Shown here: positions 41,469-49,870 of the stretch, piece after piece
Numbering within the stretch: position 1 is the first letter of the stretch
Layout of the letters: the number at the start of each line of letters is the position of its first letter
Position numbers and translations under genes: made by a program
DNA from: Pseudomonas sp. MM223
GTDB taxonomy: Bacteria > Pseudomonadota > Gammaproteobacteria > Pseudomonadales > Pseudomonadaceae
Direction of reading: 5' to 3'
Assembly: GCA_947090765.1 (NCBI GenBank)
Contig: OX352322.1
Location: forward strand, 2,277,501-2,341,500
Length of the DNA stretch: 64,000 bases
Notes under the pieces: generated by a model
Database searches by the model: none
Told to the model about the DNA's origin: nothing
The model's input: the letters and a program-made list of their open reading frames with translations, nothing else

Positions 41469-42985
41469 AGAACACCTTCACCCAATCGATGGCCTGGCTG
41501 CACACCTGGGCCGGGCTGATTTTCGGCTGGCTGCTGTTCGCCATCTTCGTCACCGGCACCCTGGCGGTGTTCGACAAGGAACTCAACCACTGGATGCAGC
41601 CGGAAATACCGGCTACGCAGGTGTCCCAGGCCGACGCCGCCCGCCGCGCGATCGACTATCTGCAGGCCCATGAGCCGCAGGCAGGTAACTGGGGGATCAG
41701 CCTGCCGAGCGAACGCGCCCCAGGGTTGCGCGTTTCTACCGGCGAGCGCCGCCACGGCGGTGGCGTTCAGCTCGACCCGCGCACTGGCGAGGCCATCGAA
41801 GTGCGCGACAGTGTTGGCGGCAACTTCTTCTTCCGCTTTCACTTCACCCTCGACCTGCCCCGCAACTGGGGTATTTTTGTGGTCGGCGCGTTGGCGCTGG
41901 TGATGCTTGCAGCACTGGTTACCGGCATCGTCATCCACAAAAAGATCTTCAAGGAGTTTTTCACCTTCCGGCCGAACAAGGGCCAGCGCTCGTGGCTGGA
42001 TTTCCATAACGCCAGTGCGGTGCTGTTGCTGCCGTTCCACCTGATGATCACCTACACCGGCCTGGTGATCTTCATGCTTATCTATATCCCCGCCGGGGTC
42101 GATGCGCTGTTTGCCGGTGACACCCGCGCTTACTTCCAGGCCCAGGGCAATGCCCGTGTGGAACAGCCCCGTGGCCTGGCCAGGCAGCCGGCTGCGCTGG
42201 TGGATGTGGCACCGCTGCTGGCCCAGGCCGAGGCGCGGCTGGGGCCGATCGGCGGCTTGAACATCCGCAACCCGAACACGGCGGCGGCGCGGGTCGAAAT
42301 TCGCCCCGAGCTGGGTAATCGCATTGCGCTGGCCAAGGGGCAAGCCATGGTCTTCGATGGCGTTAGCGGGCAACTGCTCAGCGACGTGCCTGAATGGCGC
42401 GCGGTGCCTTTGACCCAGCGGGTCATGGTCGGCCTGCACTTCGCCCAGTTTGGCGGTTACCCGATGCGTTGGCTGTACTTCGTCTGTGGGTTGGTCAGTT
42501 GCCTGATGATTGCCAGCGGGCTGGTGCTGTTCTGCGTGAAACGTGGGCGCAAGTATGCCAGCGCCACTGCCGATGCTTCGGCACGGCGCTGGTACCGGGT
42601 GGCCGAGGTGTGCAACGTGGGCTTCATCAGCGGCCTGCTGCTGGCATGCGTGGGGCTGTTGTGGGCCAGCCGCTTGTTGCCGGTAGAACTGATGCAGCGG
42701 GAGAGCTGGGAAGTGCGTGCGTTCTTTGGCATATGGCTGCTGGCGTTGTTGCATGCCGGTGTGAGGCCGCCACGCCGAGCCTGGGTTGAGCAACTGCTGC
42801 TGACGGCATTGCTGTGCATCGGCCTGGGTGCGTTTGGCGGCCTCGACGATGCGATGCGCCTATGGGTAGCAGCCTGTGCGCTGGTGCTCGGGGTGTTGAT
42901 TGGACTGGTGGCCTGGCGGGTGCGGCAGGCACAGCCGGCGCAGCAGAAGGCCCGGGCAGGGCGGCAGCAGGAGGCCGAGGCATGA
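41465..42985 (+). CDS. PepSY-associated membrane protein (iron-uptake reductase-like)
   Basis: 506 aa with four or more membrane helices. The first helix begins AWLHTWAGLIFGWLLFAIF, followed by a periplasmic domain, then WLDFHNASAVLLLPFHLMITYTG and further helices. His residues in the helices (LHTW, FHNA, PFHL, GLHF) could hold haem, as in the PepSY_TM ferric-reductase-like family. Overlaps with both neighbours show one operon with the siderophore receptor. A role in reducing siderophore-bound iron is plausible. Confidence 0.87.
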   Translation: MKNTFTQSMAWLHTWAGLIFGWLLFAIFVTGTLAVFDKELNHWMQPEIPATQVSQADAARRAIDYLQAHEPQAGNWGISLPSERAPGLRVSTGERRHGGGVQLDPRTGEAIEVRDSVGGNFFFRFHFTLDLPRNWGIFVVGALALVMLAALVTGIVIHKKIFKEFFTFRPNKGQRSWLDFHNASAVLLLPFHLMITYTGLVIFMLIYIPAGVDALFAGDTRAYFQAQGNARVEQPRGLARQPAALVDVAPLLAQAEARLGPIGGLNIRNPNTAAARVEIRPELGNRIALAKGQAMVFDGVSGQLLSDVPEWRAVPLTQRVMVGLHFAQFGGYPMRWLYFVCGLVSCLMIASGLVLFCVKRGRKYASATADASARRWYRVAEVCNVGFISGLLLACVGLLWASRLLPVELMQRESWEVRAFFGIWLLALLHAGVRPPRRAWVEQLLLTALLCIGLGAFGGLDDAMRLWVAACALVLGVLIGLVAWRVRQAQPAQQKARAGRQQEAEA

Positions 42986-43314
42986 TGATGTGGATTACAG
43001 GCGCCGTGCTGTTTGCTTATGCCGGTATGCTCGGGTTGTGCCAGGGGCTGGAGCGGCATTACAAGCAGGTATGGAATCGCACCTGCCCGCGCGTGTGGCG
43101 TATCGGCCTGCGCAGTGCCGGTTGGTTGGCGTTGCTGGCCAGCCTGGTGCTGTGCGCCCAGGCATGGGGTTGGGCCATGGGGCCGGTGGCCTGGTTTGGC
43201 GTGCTGTCGCTGGCGGGGATGCTACTGGTGGTGGTGCTGCCGTACTGGCCGCGGCTGGCGGTGGCGTTGGTGGCGGCAGTGCCGATGTGGGGGTTGATAC
43301 AGTTAGCCACCTGA
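42982..43314 (+). CDS. DUF3325 membrane protein
   Basis: 110 aa with three to four hydrophobic helices and RHYKQVWNR in the first loop, typical of DUF3325. Start at the first of three consecutive ATGs (42982), overlapping the PepSY stop, with GGAGG upstream. It completes the usual DUF3649-PepSY-DUF3325 set. Function unknown. Confidence 0.82.
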   Translation: MMMWITGAVLFAYAGMLGLCQGLERHYKQVWNRTCPRVWRIGLRSAGWLALLASLVLCAQAWGWAMGPVAWFGVLSLAGMLLVVVLPYWPRLAVALVAAVPMWGLIQLAT

Positions 43315-43334
43315 CTTGAAAGCTGGCGCGATCA

Positions 43335-43422
43335 CTGTAGGAGCGGCTTCAGCCACGAACACCGGCAAAGCCGGTGCCATCCACCGCGTTTATTTCTTCG
43401 CGGGTAAACCTGCTCCCACAGG
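43335..43422. repeat. REP element group
   Basis: CTGTAGGAGCGGCTTC on the left and TCTTCGCGGGTAAACC-TGCTCCCACAGG on the right, the typical P. putida REP core, with a small ACCGGC/GCCGGT hairpin between. It separates two converging genes and may act as a terminator. Confidence 0.8.
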
Positions 43423-43451
43423 GTCGGTGCTAGGTTTCACTTAAGTGGATT

Positions 43452-44540
43452 TCAACTGACCACCTTGGCAAACGCCTCACGAAAGCGTTGCATGTCCCGC
43501 TCATCGCCAACACTCACTCGCACCCAGTTCGGCCAGCTCGGCCAGATTCGGCCTACCAGCACACCTTCCTCGGCCAGGCGATCGACCACTGGTTGTCCTG
43601 GGTTACGCATGTCGACCATGAAGCAATTGGTCTGCGATGCGGTACAACGCCAGCCTCGCTCAGCCAGCCAGGCGATGGTCTGATCACGCAGGCGGGCGTT
43701 GTCGGCCTTGCGTTGGGGCACCAGTTGGCGGTCCTGCAGACTGGCCAGGCCCGCCAGCAGGGTAGGGGCCGGGGCAACGTTCTGGCCGTCGTAGACCTCC
43801 AGCTTTTTCAGCAATGGCGCCTGACCAACCGCCAGGCCCAGGCGTGCGCCAGCCATGCCGTAAAGCTTGGAGAACGTCTGCAATACCAGCAGTTCGGGGT
43901 GCTCCCTGACCAGGCCGATGCAGCTTTGGGCGTCGCTGAAATGAATGTAAGCCTCGTCCACCAGCACCACGCTACCTGCCGGCTTGCGTGTCAGCAGTCG
44001 TTCGATGTCCTTGCGTGGGGTAACGGTGCCGGTAGGGTTGTTTGGGTTGCACAGGTAAATCAGGCCCGGGGTGCGGTCTGCCGCCAGCATGGCATCGATG
44101 TCATGGGCGTGGTGGGCGTTCAGGGCAATGCTGTGCACCTGTGCGCCCCGTTCGGCGGCAGCTTCGACGGGGGCTTCGTACGACGGTTCGGGCACCACCA
44201 GGCTACGCTGCCCGGTAAAGGCCATTACTGCATGCTGCAGGGCCAGTTTGGAGCCGCAGAACACCTGCACCTGGCCCTGCGCCAGGCCATGCTCGGCAGC
44301 AAAGGCATCAATCAAGCGGTACTGCGCGTCGTAGGGGTAGCGCCCACACAAGCCGATCCCTTCGCGCATTGCCTCGCGTGCTGCCGGGCTGGGGCCCCAA
44401 GGGCTTTCGTTGTAGTTGATGCGTACGGGGCCGCTACTGCCGGCCGTGGCGTGCGTGGCAGCGTTGGCCCAGTTGATCTGCCCGAGCAATGGCAAGGCCA
44501 TACCCAGGCCTACCAGTGAGCGACGTGTCATATCGGTCAT
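43452..44540 (-). CDS. Exported PLP-dependent aminotransferase (HisC-like fold, Tat-type signal)
   Basis: 362 aa class I/II aminotransferase. PLP-binding Lys lies in QTFSKLYGMAGARLGL near residue 225; CNPNNPTGT and DEAYIHF are also present. The N-terminus TRRSLVGLGMALPLLGQINWANA is a twin-arginine-like signal, so the enzyme is probably exported folded with its cofactor. Exported PLP enzymes of Pseudomonas modify pyoverdine in the periplasm (PvdN, PtaA). This protein may be a PtaA-type transaminase, but that is a context guess; other substrates are possible. Confidence 0.82.
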   Translation of the reverse strand: MTDMTRRSLVGLGMALPLLGQINWANAATHATAGSSGPVRINYNESPWGPSPAAREAMREGIGLCGRYPYDAQYRLIDAFAAEHGLAQGQVQVFCGSKLALQHAVMAFTGQRSLVVPEPSYEAPVEAAAERGAQVHSIALNAHHAHDIDAMLAADRTPGLIYLCNPNNPTGTVTPRKDIERLLTRKPAGSVVLVDEAYIHFSDAQSCIGLVREHPELLVLQTFSKLYGMAGARLGLAVGQAPLLKKLEVYDGQNVAPAPTLLAGLASLQDRQLVPQRKADNARLRDQTIAWLAERGWRCTASQTNCFMVDMRNPGQPVVDRLAEEGVLVGRIWPSWPNWVRVSVGDERDMQRFREAFAKVVS

Positions 44541-44704
44541 GCGTCGACGTCCTTGTTGGCAATGGTTTACTTTGGGACGAGTCGGATAGACCGCGATTAA
44601 TGATGGCAGATTGATGCAGGCGCCTGTGCGCCGTGCGAATGTTGCGGTAAAAAGTGCCTCAGCGTGCTAAACCGTTCGCCTCAGCCAACTGCGAGAGAGC
44701 CCCG

Positions 44705-45244
44705 GTGAAAGCCGTCCGCCTGACCCTGATCTGCCATGCCCTGACCCAGGCCCAGAAGACCGGGTGCCTGCACCGTGCCGATGACGGCATCTTGCCCTTG
44801 GATCAACAGCCCGGCGTTTTACTACCTGGCATTCAGGTGCTGACTGCGCCGGAGCTGCGAGCATCCGAGACGGCGGCGTGGTTGTCGGAGTCGGCGCAGT
44901 TCGAGCCGGCCTTGGCCGACTGTGACTTGGGGCATTGGCAGGGGCTTGCATTGAAGCAATTGCAGGCTGATCAGCCTCAGGCGCTGGCGCAATGGTTACA
45001 GGACCCGACAAGTGCGCCGCATGGGGGGGAGTCGTTCACGGTGCTTTGCCAGCGTATGGCTTCCTGGCTGGCAAGCTTCGACAAGCCGGGCGAATGGCTG
45101 GCGGTGACCCATCCCATGGTTATTCGTGCCGTGCTGGTGCAGGTGTTGGGCTGCCCGATGAGTGCCAGTCAACGCATCGACGTACTGCCACTGTCGCGCC
45201 TTGAGCTGAGCTTTACCGGGCAGTGGCGGCTACGCCTGGGCTGA
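44705..45244 (+). CDS. Histidine phosphatase-like protein with altered RHG motif
   Basis: 179 aa. The fold is suggested by TLICHALTQAQKTG, PELRASETA, the CDLGHWQG segment and a second His in LAVTHPMVIR. The phosphohistidine motif reads C-H-A instead of R-H-G, so the His is kept but its neighbouring Arg and Gly are lost, and activity may be changed. GTG 44705 has GAGAG upstream; an ATG at 44654 is a longer alternative. It ends 3 nt from the convergent permease gene. Confidence 0.75.
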   Translation: MKAVRLTLICHALTQAQKTGCLHRADDGILPLDQQPGVLLPGIQVLTAPELRASETAAWLSESAQFEPALADCDLGHWQGLALKQLQADQPQALAQWLQDPTSAPHGGESFTVLCQRMASWLASFDKPGEWLAVTHPMVIRAVLVQVLGCPMSASQRIDVLPLSRLELSFTGQWRLRLG

Positions 45245-45247
45245 GGG

Positions 45248-46033
45248 TCAGAACGCCAGCTTGTAGCCGATCAGCAGCAACATCGCCGCCAGGCACGGGC
45301 GCAGCACGCGGTCAGAGATCCGCCCGGTGAGGTGGCTGCCCAGGTAGATGCCTGGCAGCGAGCCCAGCAGCAGGTAGCCCAGCAGCGACCAGTCCATGTT
45401 GCCCATGCCGGCGTGGCCCAGGCCTGCAACCAAGGTGAGCGGCACGGCGTGAGCGATTTCGGTACCGACCAGGCGGCGGGTGACCAGAAACGGGTACAGC
45501 AGGAACAGCGCCACGGTACCCAGGGCGCCAGCACCGATGGAGGTGAGCGTAACCATAACCCCCAGCACCACGCCGGTGAGCACGGTAAGGGTGTTCAGGC
45601 TGCGGTCGCTGAGGTGATAGTGGTCACCGGCATGGCGGCTGGCGAAGGCTTGCAGGCGCGATTTGAACAGGATCGCCAGCGCGGTCAGGATCAGTACTAC
45701 CGCCAGGCCTTGCTTGATGATGGCGTTGAGTGCGGACGTGTCGGTGTGCAGGGTGCTGAGGAACCACAAGGTCAGCGCTGCCGCGGGCACGCTGCCCAGG
45801 CTGAGCAGGCCGGTAATCTTCCAGTCGATGTTCTTCTGCCGGGCATGTACCCAGACACCGCTGGCCTTGGTGATAGCTGCATAGAGCAGGTCGGTGCCCA
45901 CGGCCGTAGCCGGGTTGATGCCAAACCACAACAGGATCGGGGTCATCAGCGAGCCGCCACCGACGCCGGTCATGCCGACGATGAAACCCACGACCAGGCC
46001 AGCAATGGTGAAACCGAAAGAACCTACATCCAT
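45248..46033 (-). CDS. TauE/SafE family membrane protein
   Basis: 261 aa with about eight membrane helices. The family signature GMTGVGGGSLMTPILLWFG is at residues 20-38, with a second half repeat around TSIGAGALGTVALFLLYP. The family includes sulfite/organosulfonate and other small-anion exporters. No sulfur gene is adjacent. Only the small REP block and a regulator gene follow on its upstream side. Confidence 0.87.
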   Translation of the reverse strand: MDVGSFGFTIAGLVVGFIVGMTGVGGGSLMTPILLWFGINPATAVGTDLLYAAITKASGVWVHARQKNIDWKITGLLSLGSVPAAALTLWFLSTLHTDTSALNAIIKQGLAVVLILTALAILFKSRLQAFASRHAGDHYHLSDRSLNTLTVLTGVVLGVMVTLTSIGAGALGTVALFLLYPFLVTRRLVGTEIAHAVPLTLVAGLGHAGMGNMDWSLLGYLLLGSLPGIYLGSHLTGRISDRVLRPCLAAMLLLIGYKLAF

Positions 46034-46130
46034 ACGCTACTCGACTGCCCAACTTTGCCCGTTATCGGATGCAGCCAGCATATAGATTTTTTTATAGCCA
46101 AATAGACTTGTTCGTTATTAGGTTATAACC

Positions 46131-46253
46131 GGTGCGGCCTGCAAGGGCCCTATCGCCGGCAAGCCGCTCCCACATCAACCGCGTTACCTTCAAGTCATAT
46201 GCAGTTCCTGTGGGAGCTGGCTTGCCGGCGATAGGGCCCTTGCAGGCCGCACC
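46131..46253. repeat. REP pair, long inverted repeat
   Basis: Arms of about 45 nt (left from GGTGCGGCCTGCAAGGGCCC, right ending TGCAGGCCGCACC), nearly perfect except for a short difference in the core. Located between the permease and the XRE regulator. Confidence 0.9.
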
Positions 46254-46256
46254 GAG

Positions 46257-46850
46257 TCAACGATCTGTCATCACCACCATCACATGCGCATCGCCGCCGT
46301 CATCGCTCTCGGACAGGTAGATGTGCCCCACCTGGCTATCGAAGTACGCCGTTTCCTGCGGCCCGATGCTCACGGCTTCACCGGTTTCGAACTCGATGCG
46401 CACGCGCCCGCTCAGCACCAGGGCGAACTCTTGCCCGGGATGGCGGATAAAACCGTCGAACTGGCCGCGTTCGCGGGCGATGATGCGGGCATAGGCTGGG
46501 GTCATGCGCCGTTCGGGGAAGTCGCCAGCGATCGGGTGGTAGTCGTAGGTGCCGGTGGAGTAGCCGGCCGCCGCTGGTAAAGAGTCGACCACCACGGTCA
46601 CTGGCACCGGGGCGGTGACCGTACCGCTGGCGCGAAACAACTGGGCAATGTCGACATTCAACGCCCGTGCGGCGGCGGCCAGCTTTTCGTAGCTGACCGA
46701 GACTTGTGCGAGCTCCATCTTCGACAAGGTAGACACCGGCACCCCACTGGCTTCGGACAATTGCTTGAGGGTCATCTGGCGCGCCTTGCGCACTTGGCGC
46801 AGGCGCTGGCCGACTACAGTGCGGTCAAGCAGGGGTAGGGCAGCGGGCAT
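46257..46850 (-). CDS. XRE-type regulator with C-terminal cupin domain
   Basis: 197 aa. Helix-turn-helix at about residues 14-70 (LRQVRKARQMTLKQLSEASG, STLSKME), then a cupin fold (RHPGQEFALVLSGRVRIEFE). This layout is common for regulators of amino-acid and amine catabolism such as PuuR. It is divergent from the FAD oxidoreductase gene, with repeats in the gap at 46907-46937. It probably controls the D-amino-acid operon and senses a small ligand through the cupin. Confidence 0.87.
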   Translation of the reverse strand: MPAALPLLDRTVVGQRLRQVRKARQMTLKQLSEASGVPVSTLSKMELAQVSVSYEKLAAAARALNVDIAQLFRASGTVTAPVPVTVVVDSLPAAAGYSTGTYDYHPIAGDFPERRMTPAYARIIARERGQFDGFIRHPGQEFALVLSGRVRIEFETGEAVSIGPQETAYFDSQVGHIYLSESDDGGDAHVMVVMTDR

Positions 46851-46906
46851 TCAGGGTTCTCGGCATACGGCGTTGGTCGGGCATCTTACCTTGGACACTT
46901 GCGTAT

Positions 46907-46937
46907 TTCTAAATTCTCATATATTAGAATTCTCATA
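46907..46937 (+). promoter_or_regulatory. Operator-like repeats between regulator and DauA-like gene
   Basis: Two copies of AATTCTCATA at 46912-46921 and 46928-46937 (16 nt apart), plus the inverted repeat TTCTAA (46907-46912) / TTAGAA (46924-46929). A GATAAT -10-like box follows at 46941-46946. It is a good candidate binding site for the XRE-cupin protein. Confidence 0.55.
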
Positions 46938-46965
46938 AATGATAATTGGCCTGGCAGGAGCGTGC

Positions 46966-48102
46966 ATGACCCCGACCTACGACACCCTGATCATCGGTGC
47001 CGGCATTGCCGGTGCTTCACTGGGCTACCGCCTTGCTGGCCAGCAGCGTGTGCTGTTGCTCGAACGTGAATCACAGCCTGGTTACCATTCCACCGGGCGT
47101 TCGGCGGCCATGTTCATGGAGGCTTACGGCACCCCGCAGATCCAGGCGCTGACCCGCGCCAGCCGGGCCTTTTACGAAACGCCGCCGCAAGGCTTCTGCG
47201 AGCATCCGCTGCTGGAGCCGCGTGGCTGCCTGTATGTGGCCAGCATGGAGCAGCGCGAGCTGCTTGAGCAGGCCCACGCGCAAAACCTGGCCAATGGCAC
47301 CGAAGTCAGCCTGCTTGACCGTGACGCCGCCTTGGCCCTGGTGCCCAGCCTGCGTGGCGAAACCCTGGCCGGCGCAGTGCTTGAACCGGGTGCGATGGAC
47401 CTGGATGTCCATGCTCTGCACCAAGGCTTCCTGCGCGGTTATCGCGCCGCCGGCGGTGAGCTGCGTTGCAATGCCGAGCTGGTCCAGGCCAGGTACCAGG
47501 GCGACCTGTGGCAGGTTGAGCTGGGCGACGGCAGCCGGGTGCAGGCCCGCCAGCTGGTCAACGCCGCTGGCGCCTGGGCCGACCGCGTGGCCGAGCAGTG
47601 CGGCGTGGCGCGCATTGGCCTGCAACCCTGCCGGCGCAGCGCCTTCACCTTCCCTGGCCCGGTGGACCAGGACTTCGCCCGTTGGCCGGCGGTGATCGGC
47701 GTTGACGAAAGCTTTTACTTCAAGCCCGACGCTGGCCAGCTGCTGGGGTCGCCAGCCAACGCCGACCCGGTCGAACCCCAGGACGCCGCGCCAGAAGAGC
47801 TCGACGTCGCCTTGGGCATCTACAACATCGAAGCCATGACCACCTTGGCGATCCGTCGCCCCAGCCACACCTGGGCCGGGCTGCGCTCGTTCGTCGCCGA
47901 CGGTGACCTGGTAATTGGTTTCGATGCGCACGCCCCCGCGTTTTTCTGGCTGGCGGCGCAAGGTGGCTATGGTATCCAGTCGGCCGCCGGTGCCTCGCGC
48001 CTGGCTGCCGACCTGCTGCTTGGTCAACCCCTGTGCCCTAGCCTTGTCAGCCAGGGCGTGGCGCCCGAGCGCCTGTCCCCGTCCCGTTTCCAGCAACCTT
48101 GA
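46966..48102 (+). CDS. DauA-like FAD-dependent D-amino acid dehydrogenase
   Basis: 378 aa DAO-family flavoenzyme. FAD-binding GAGIAGAS is at residues 11-18. QPGYHSTGRSAA, ALHQGFLRGYRAAGG, SFYFKPDAGQLLGSPANADPVE-type text and WAGLRSFVADGDLV closely follow D-arginine dehydrogenase DauA of P. aeruginosa as I remember it. It oxidises D-amino acids to imino acids, which hydrolyse to keto acids and ammonia. ATG 46966 has GGCAGGAG upstream. A RidA-like gene follows after 12 nt. Substrate preference (D-Arg, D-Lys or other) is not determined by sequence. Confidence 0.87.
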   Translation: MTPTYDTLIIGAGIAGASLGYRLAGQQRVLLLERESQPGYHSTGRSAAMFMEAYGTPQIQALTRASRAFYETPPQGFCEHPLLEPRGCLYVASMEQRELLEQAHAQNLANGTEVSLLDRDAALALVPSLRGETLAGAVLEPGAMDLDVHALHQGFLRGYRAAGGELRCNAELVQARYQGDLWQVELGDGSRVQARQLVNAAGAWADRVAEQCGVARIGLQPCRRSAFTFPGPVDQDFARWPAVIGVDESFYFKPDAGQLLGSPANADPVEPQDAAPEELDVALGIYNIEAMTTLAIRRPSHTWAGLRSFVADGDLVIGFDAHAPAFFWLAAQGGYGIQSAAGASRLAADLLLGQPLCPSLVSQGVAPERLSPSRFQQP

Positions 48103-48114
48103 AAGGAGCATCAC

Positions 48115-48492
48115 ATGAGCAAAGACATCCAGCGTTTCCCCAGCAGCCTGCCGTTCCCGTTTTCCCGTGCAGTGAAGGCCGGTGGTTTTCTGTTCCTCTC
48201 CGGCCAGGTGCCGATGAGTGCCAGCGGCGAAGTGGTGCGCGGTGATATCCAGGCCCAGACCCGCGCCGCCTGCGAGCGCATCGCCGAAAGCCTGGCGGCG
48301 TGCGGCGCGCGCTTTGATCAAGTGGTAAAGGCTACGGTATGGCTGTCGGACATGAGCCATTTCACCGGCTTCAACGAGGTCTACAAGGAGTTCTTCGGCG
48401 CGGCGCTGCCGGTGCGTTCTACCGTGGCCTCGGCCTTGGCGCTGGGGGTGGATGTGGAGATTGAAGTGCAGGCGTTTATCGGCGACGTGTAA
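48115..48492 (+). CDS. RidA family enamine/imine deaminase
   Basis: 125 aa. Conserved RidA features: LFLSGQVP, the catalytic-site Arg in PVRSTVASAL and Glu in VEIEVQAFIG. Ribosome site GAAAGGAG before ATG 48115. It speeds hydrolysis of reactive 2-imino acids, the direct products of the upstream DauA-like enzyme, so the pair makes biochemical sense as one pathway step. Confidence 0.93.
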   Translation: MSKDIQRFPSSLPFPFSRAVKAGGFLFLSGQVPMSASGEVVRGDIQAQTRAACERIAESLAACGARFDQVVKATVWLSDMSHFTGFNEVYKEFFGAALPVRSTVASALALGVDVEIEVQAFIGDV

Positions 48493-48509
48493 CCGAACAC
48501 AACGCTTTT

Positions 48510-48601
48510 GTAGGAGCAGCCTTGCGCTGCGAAGAGGCCAGTAAAGCCAAAGCATTTGCAACGACCTTACCGTCCTCTTCGCAGCGCAAGGCTGCTCCTA
48601 C
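48510..48601. repeat. REP pair (inverted)
   Basis: 28-nt perfect arms: GTAGGAGCAGCCTTGCGCTG-type left (48510-48537) and complement (48574-48601), separated by 36 nt. Located between RidA and the permease. Confidence 0.9.
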
Positions 48602-48651
48602 GTGAGATATGCGGCGCCAATGACACAACAACAATAAATCCAGAGGTTCAC

Positions 48652-49716
48652 ATGCAAGAGCAGCTGAAGATTGCCGGTGCATTTGTCGGCGTGATTGTGG
48701 GGGCGGGGTTTGCTTCAGGGCGGGAACTGTTGTTGTTCTTTGTCGATTTTGGCGTGTGGGGACTGGTCGGGGCGATGGTCAGCGCCGCCTTGTTCACCTT
48801 CCTTGGCATGGCCCTGGCGGGGTTGGGCAACCGGCAGCAGGCCACCTCGCACAAGGATGTGATCCAGGCCATCTGCGGTCGCCACCTGGGCCTGTTCGTC
48901 GACTGGCTGATCACCTTTTTCATGTTCGCCGTCACCGTGGTCATGCTGGCCGGCGGTGGTGCGCTGCTGGAGCAGCAGTTCGGCATTCCGGCACTGGCCG
49001 GTAGCGTGCTGGTGACGCTGGTGGTGGTGGGCATCGTGTGCCTGGACGTGCGCAAGGTGATCCTGGCCATTGGCGCCATCACCCCGCTGTTGATCCTGGT
49101 GGCGTCGGCAATCGCGTTGTATGCCGTGTTCACCCGCGAGCAGAGTTTCGCCGCCCTCGATCACCTGGCCAGCCAGCAACAAGCGGGCACCCGTCACTGG
49201 CTGCTGGGCGCGTTCCTGTATGTGTCTTACAACATCGTGGCCGGTGCGCCGATCCTGGCCATTCTGGGTGGTTCGGCCAAGGGCGAGAAAACCGCAGTGT
49301 GGGGTGGCCTGCTGGGTGGTGCGGCGCTGGGCGGCCTGATGCTGGTGATGAGTGCCGGGTTGTTGTCGCGCCTGGACAGCGTGGCCGACTTGCCGATGCC
49401 GATGCTGTCGATTGCCAGTGAAGTGTCGCCGCTGCTGGGGCTGGTGATGTGCCTGATCATCTTCGGCATGATCGTCAACACCGCGGTGGGTACGTTGTTC
49501 TCGTTCCTTTCGCGGCTGCTGCCTGCGGGCACGGCGAAGTTCCGCTGGGGCTCGGTGGTTACCGGGGTGGTGGCGTTTGGTTGCAGCCTGGTGGGGTTCA
49601 TCAGCCTGGTGGGCGAGGTGTACCCGTTGTTTGGCTACCTGGGGTTCGTGCTGATGGCGGCCGTATTGCTGGCCTGGGTGCGGCGGGGCAGGGCCGTTAA
49701 AGCGGCGGTGGCATAA
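48652..49716 (+). CDS. YkvI-like membrane transporter
   Basis: 354 aa with about ten membrane helices. GAFVGVIVGAGFASGRELLLFF near the start is typical of YkvI-type proteins distantly related to amino-acid/sodium-solute permeases. AGAGG lies before ATG 48652; upstream in-frame codons fall in a REP element. Its position after dauA-like and ridA genes suggests movement of an amino acid, but this is context only. Confidence 0.82.
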   Translation: MQEQLKIAGAFVGVIVGAGFASGRELLLFFVDFGVWGLVGAMVSAALFTFLGMALAGLGNRQQATSHKDVIQAICGRHLGLFVDWLITFFMFAVTVVMLAGGGALLEQQFGIPALAGSVLVTLVVVGIVCLDVRKVILAIGAITPLLILVASAIALYAVFTREQSFAALDHLASQQQAGTRHWLLGAFLYVSYNIVAGAPILAILGGSAKGEKTAVWGGLLGGAALGGLMLVMSAGLLSRLDSVADLPMPMLSIASEVSPLLGLVMCLIIFGMIVNTAVGTLFSFLSRLLPAGTAKFRWGSVVTGVVAFGCSLVGFISLVGEVYPLFGYLGFVLMAAVLLAWVRRGRAVKAAVA

Positions 49717-49731
49717 GGGGCCGCTGCGCAG

Positions 49732-49821
49732 CCCAATCGCCGGCAAGCCAGCTCCCACAGGTACTGAACAGGCCTTGCGGTCGGCGCGGTCAAGGTGGGA
49801 GCTGGCTTGCCGGCGATTGGG
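49732..49821. repeat. REP pair (inverted)
   Basis: 27-nt perfect arms (CCCAATCGCCGGCAAGCCAG-type left 49732-49758, right 49795-49821). Located between the permease and the convergent chemoreceptor gene. Confidence 0.9.
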
Positions 49822-49870
49822 CCGGTACAGGCGACAACAAGCATTGGCCGTTGCCGCCTGATGTCAGCGG

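Noticed and set aside
46950..46965. TGGCAGGAGCGTGC as a sigma-54 promoter before the DauA-like gene
   Set aside because: Spacing is 9, not 10, and the sequence is the ribosome-binding site.
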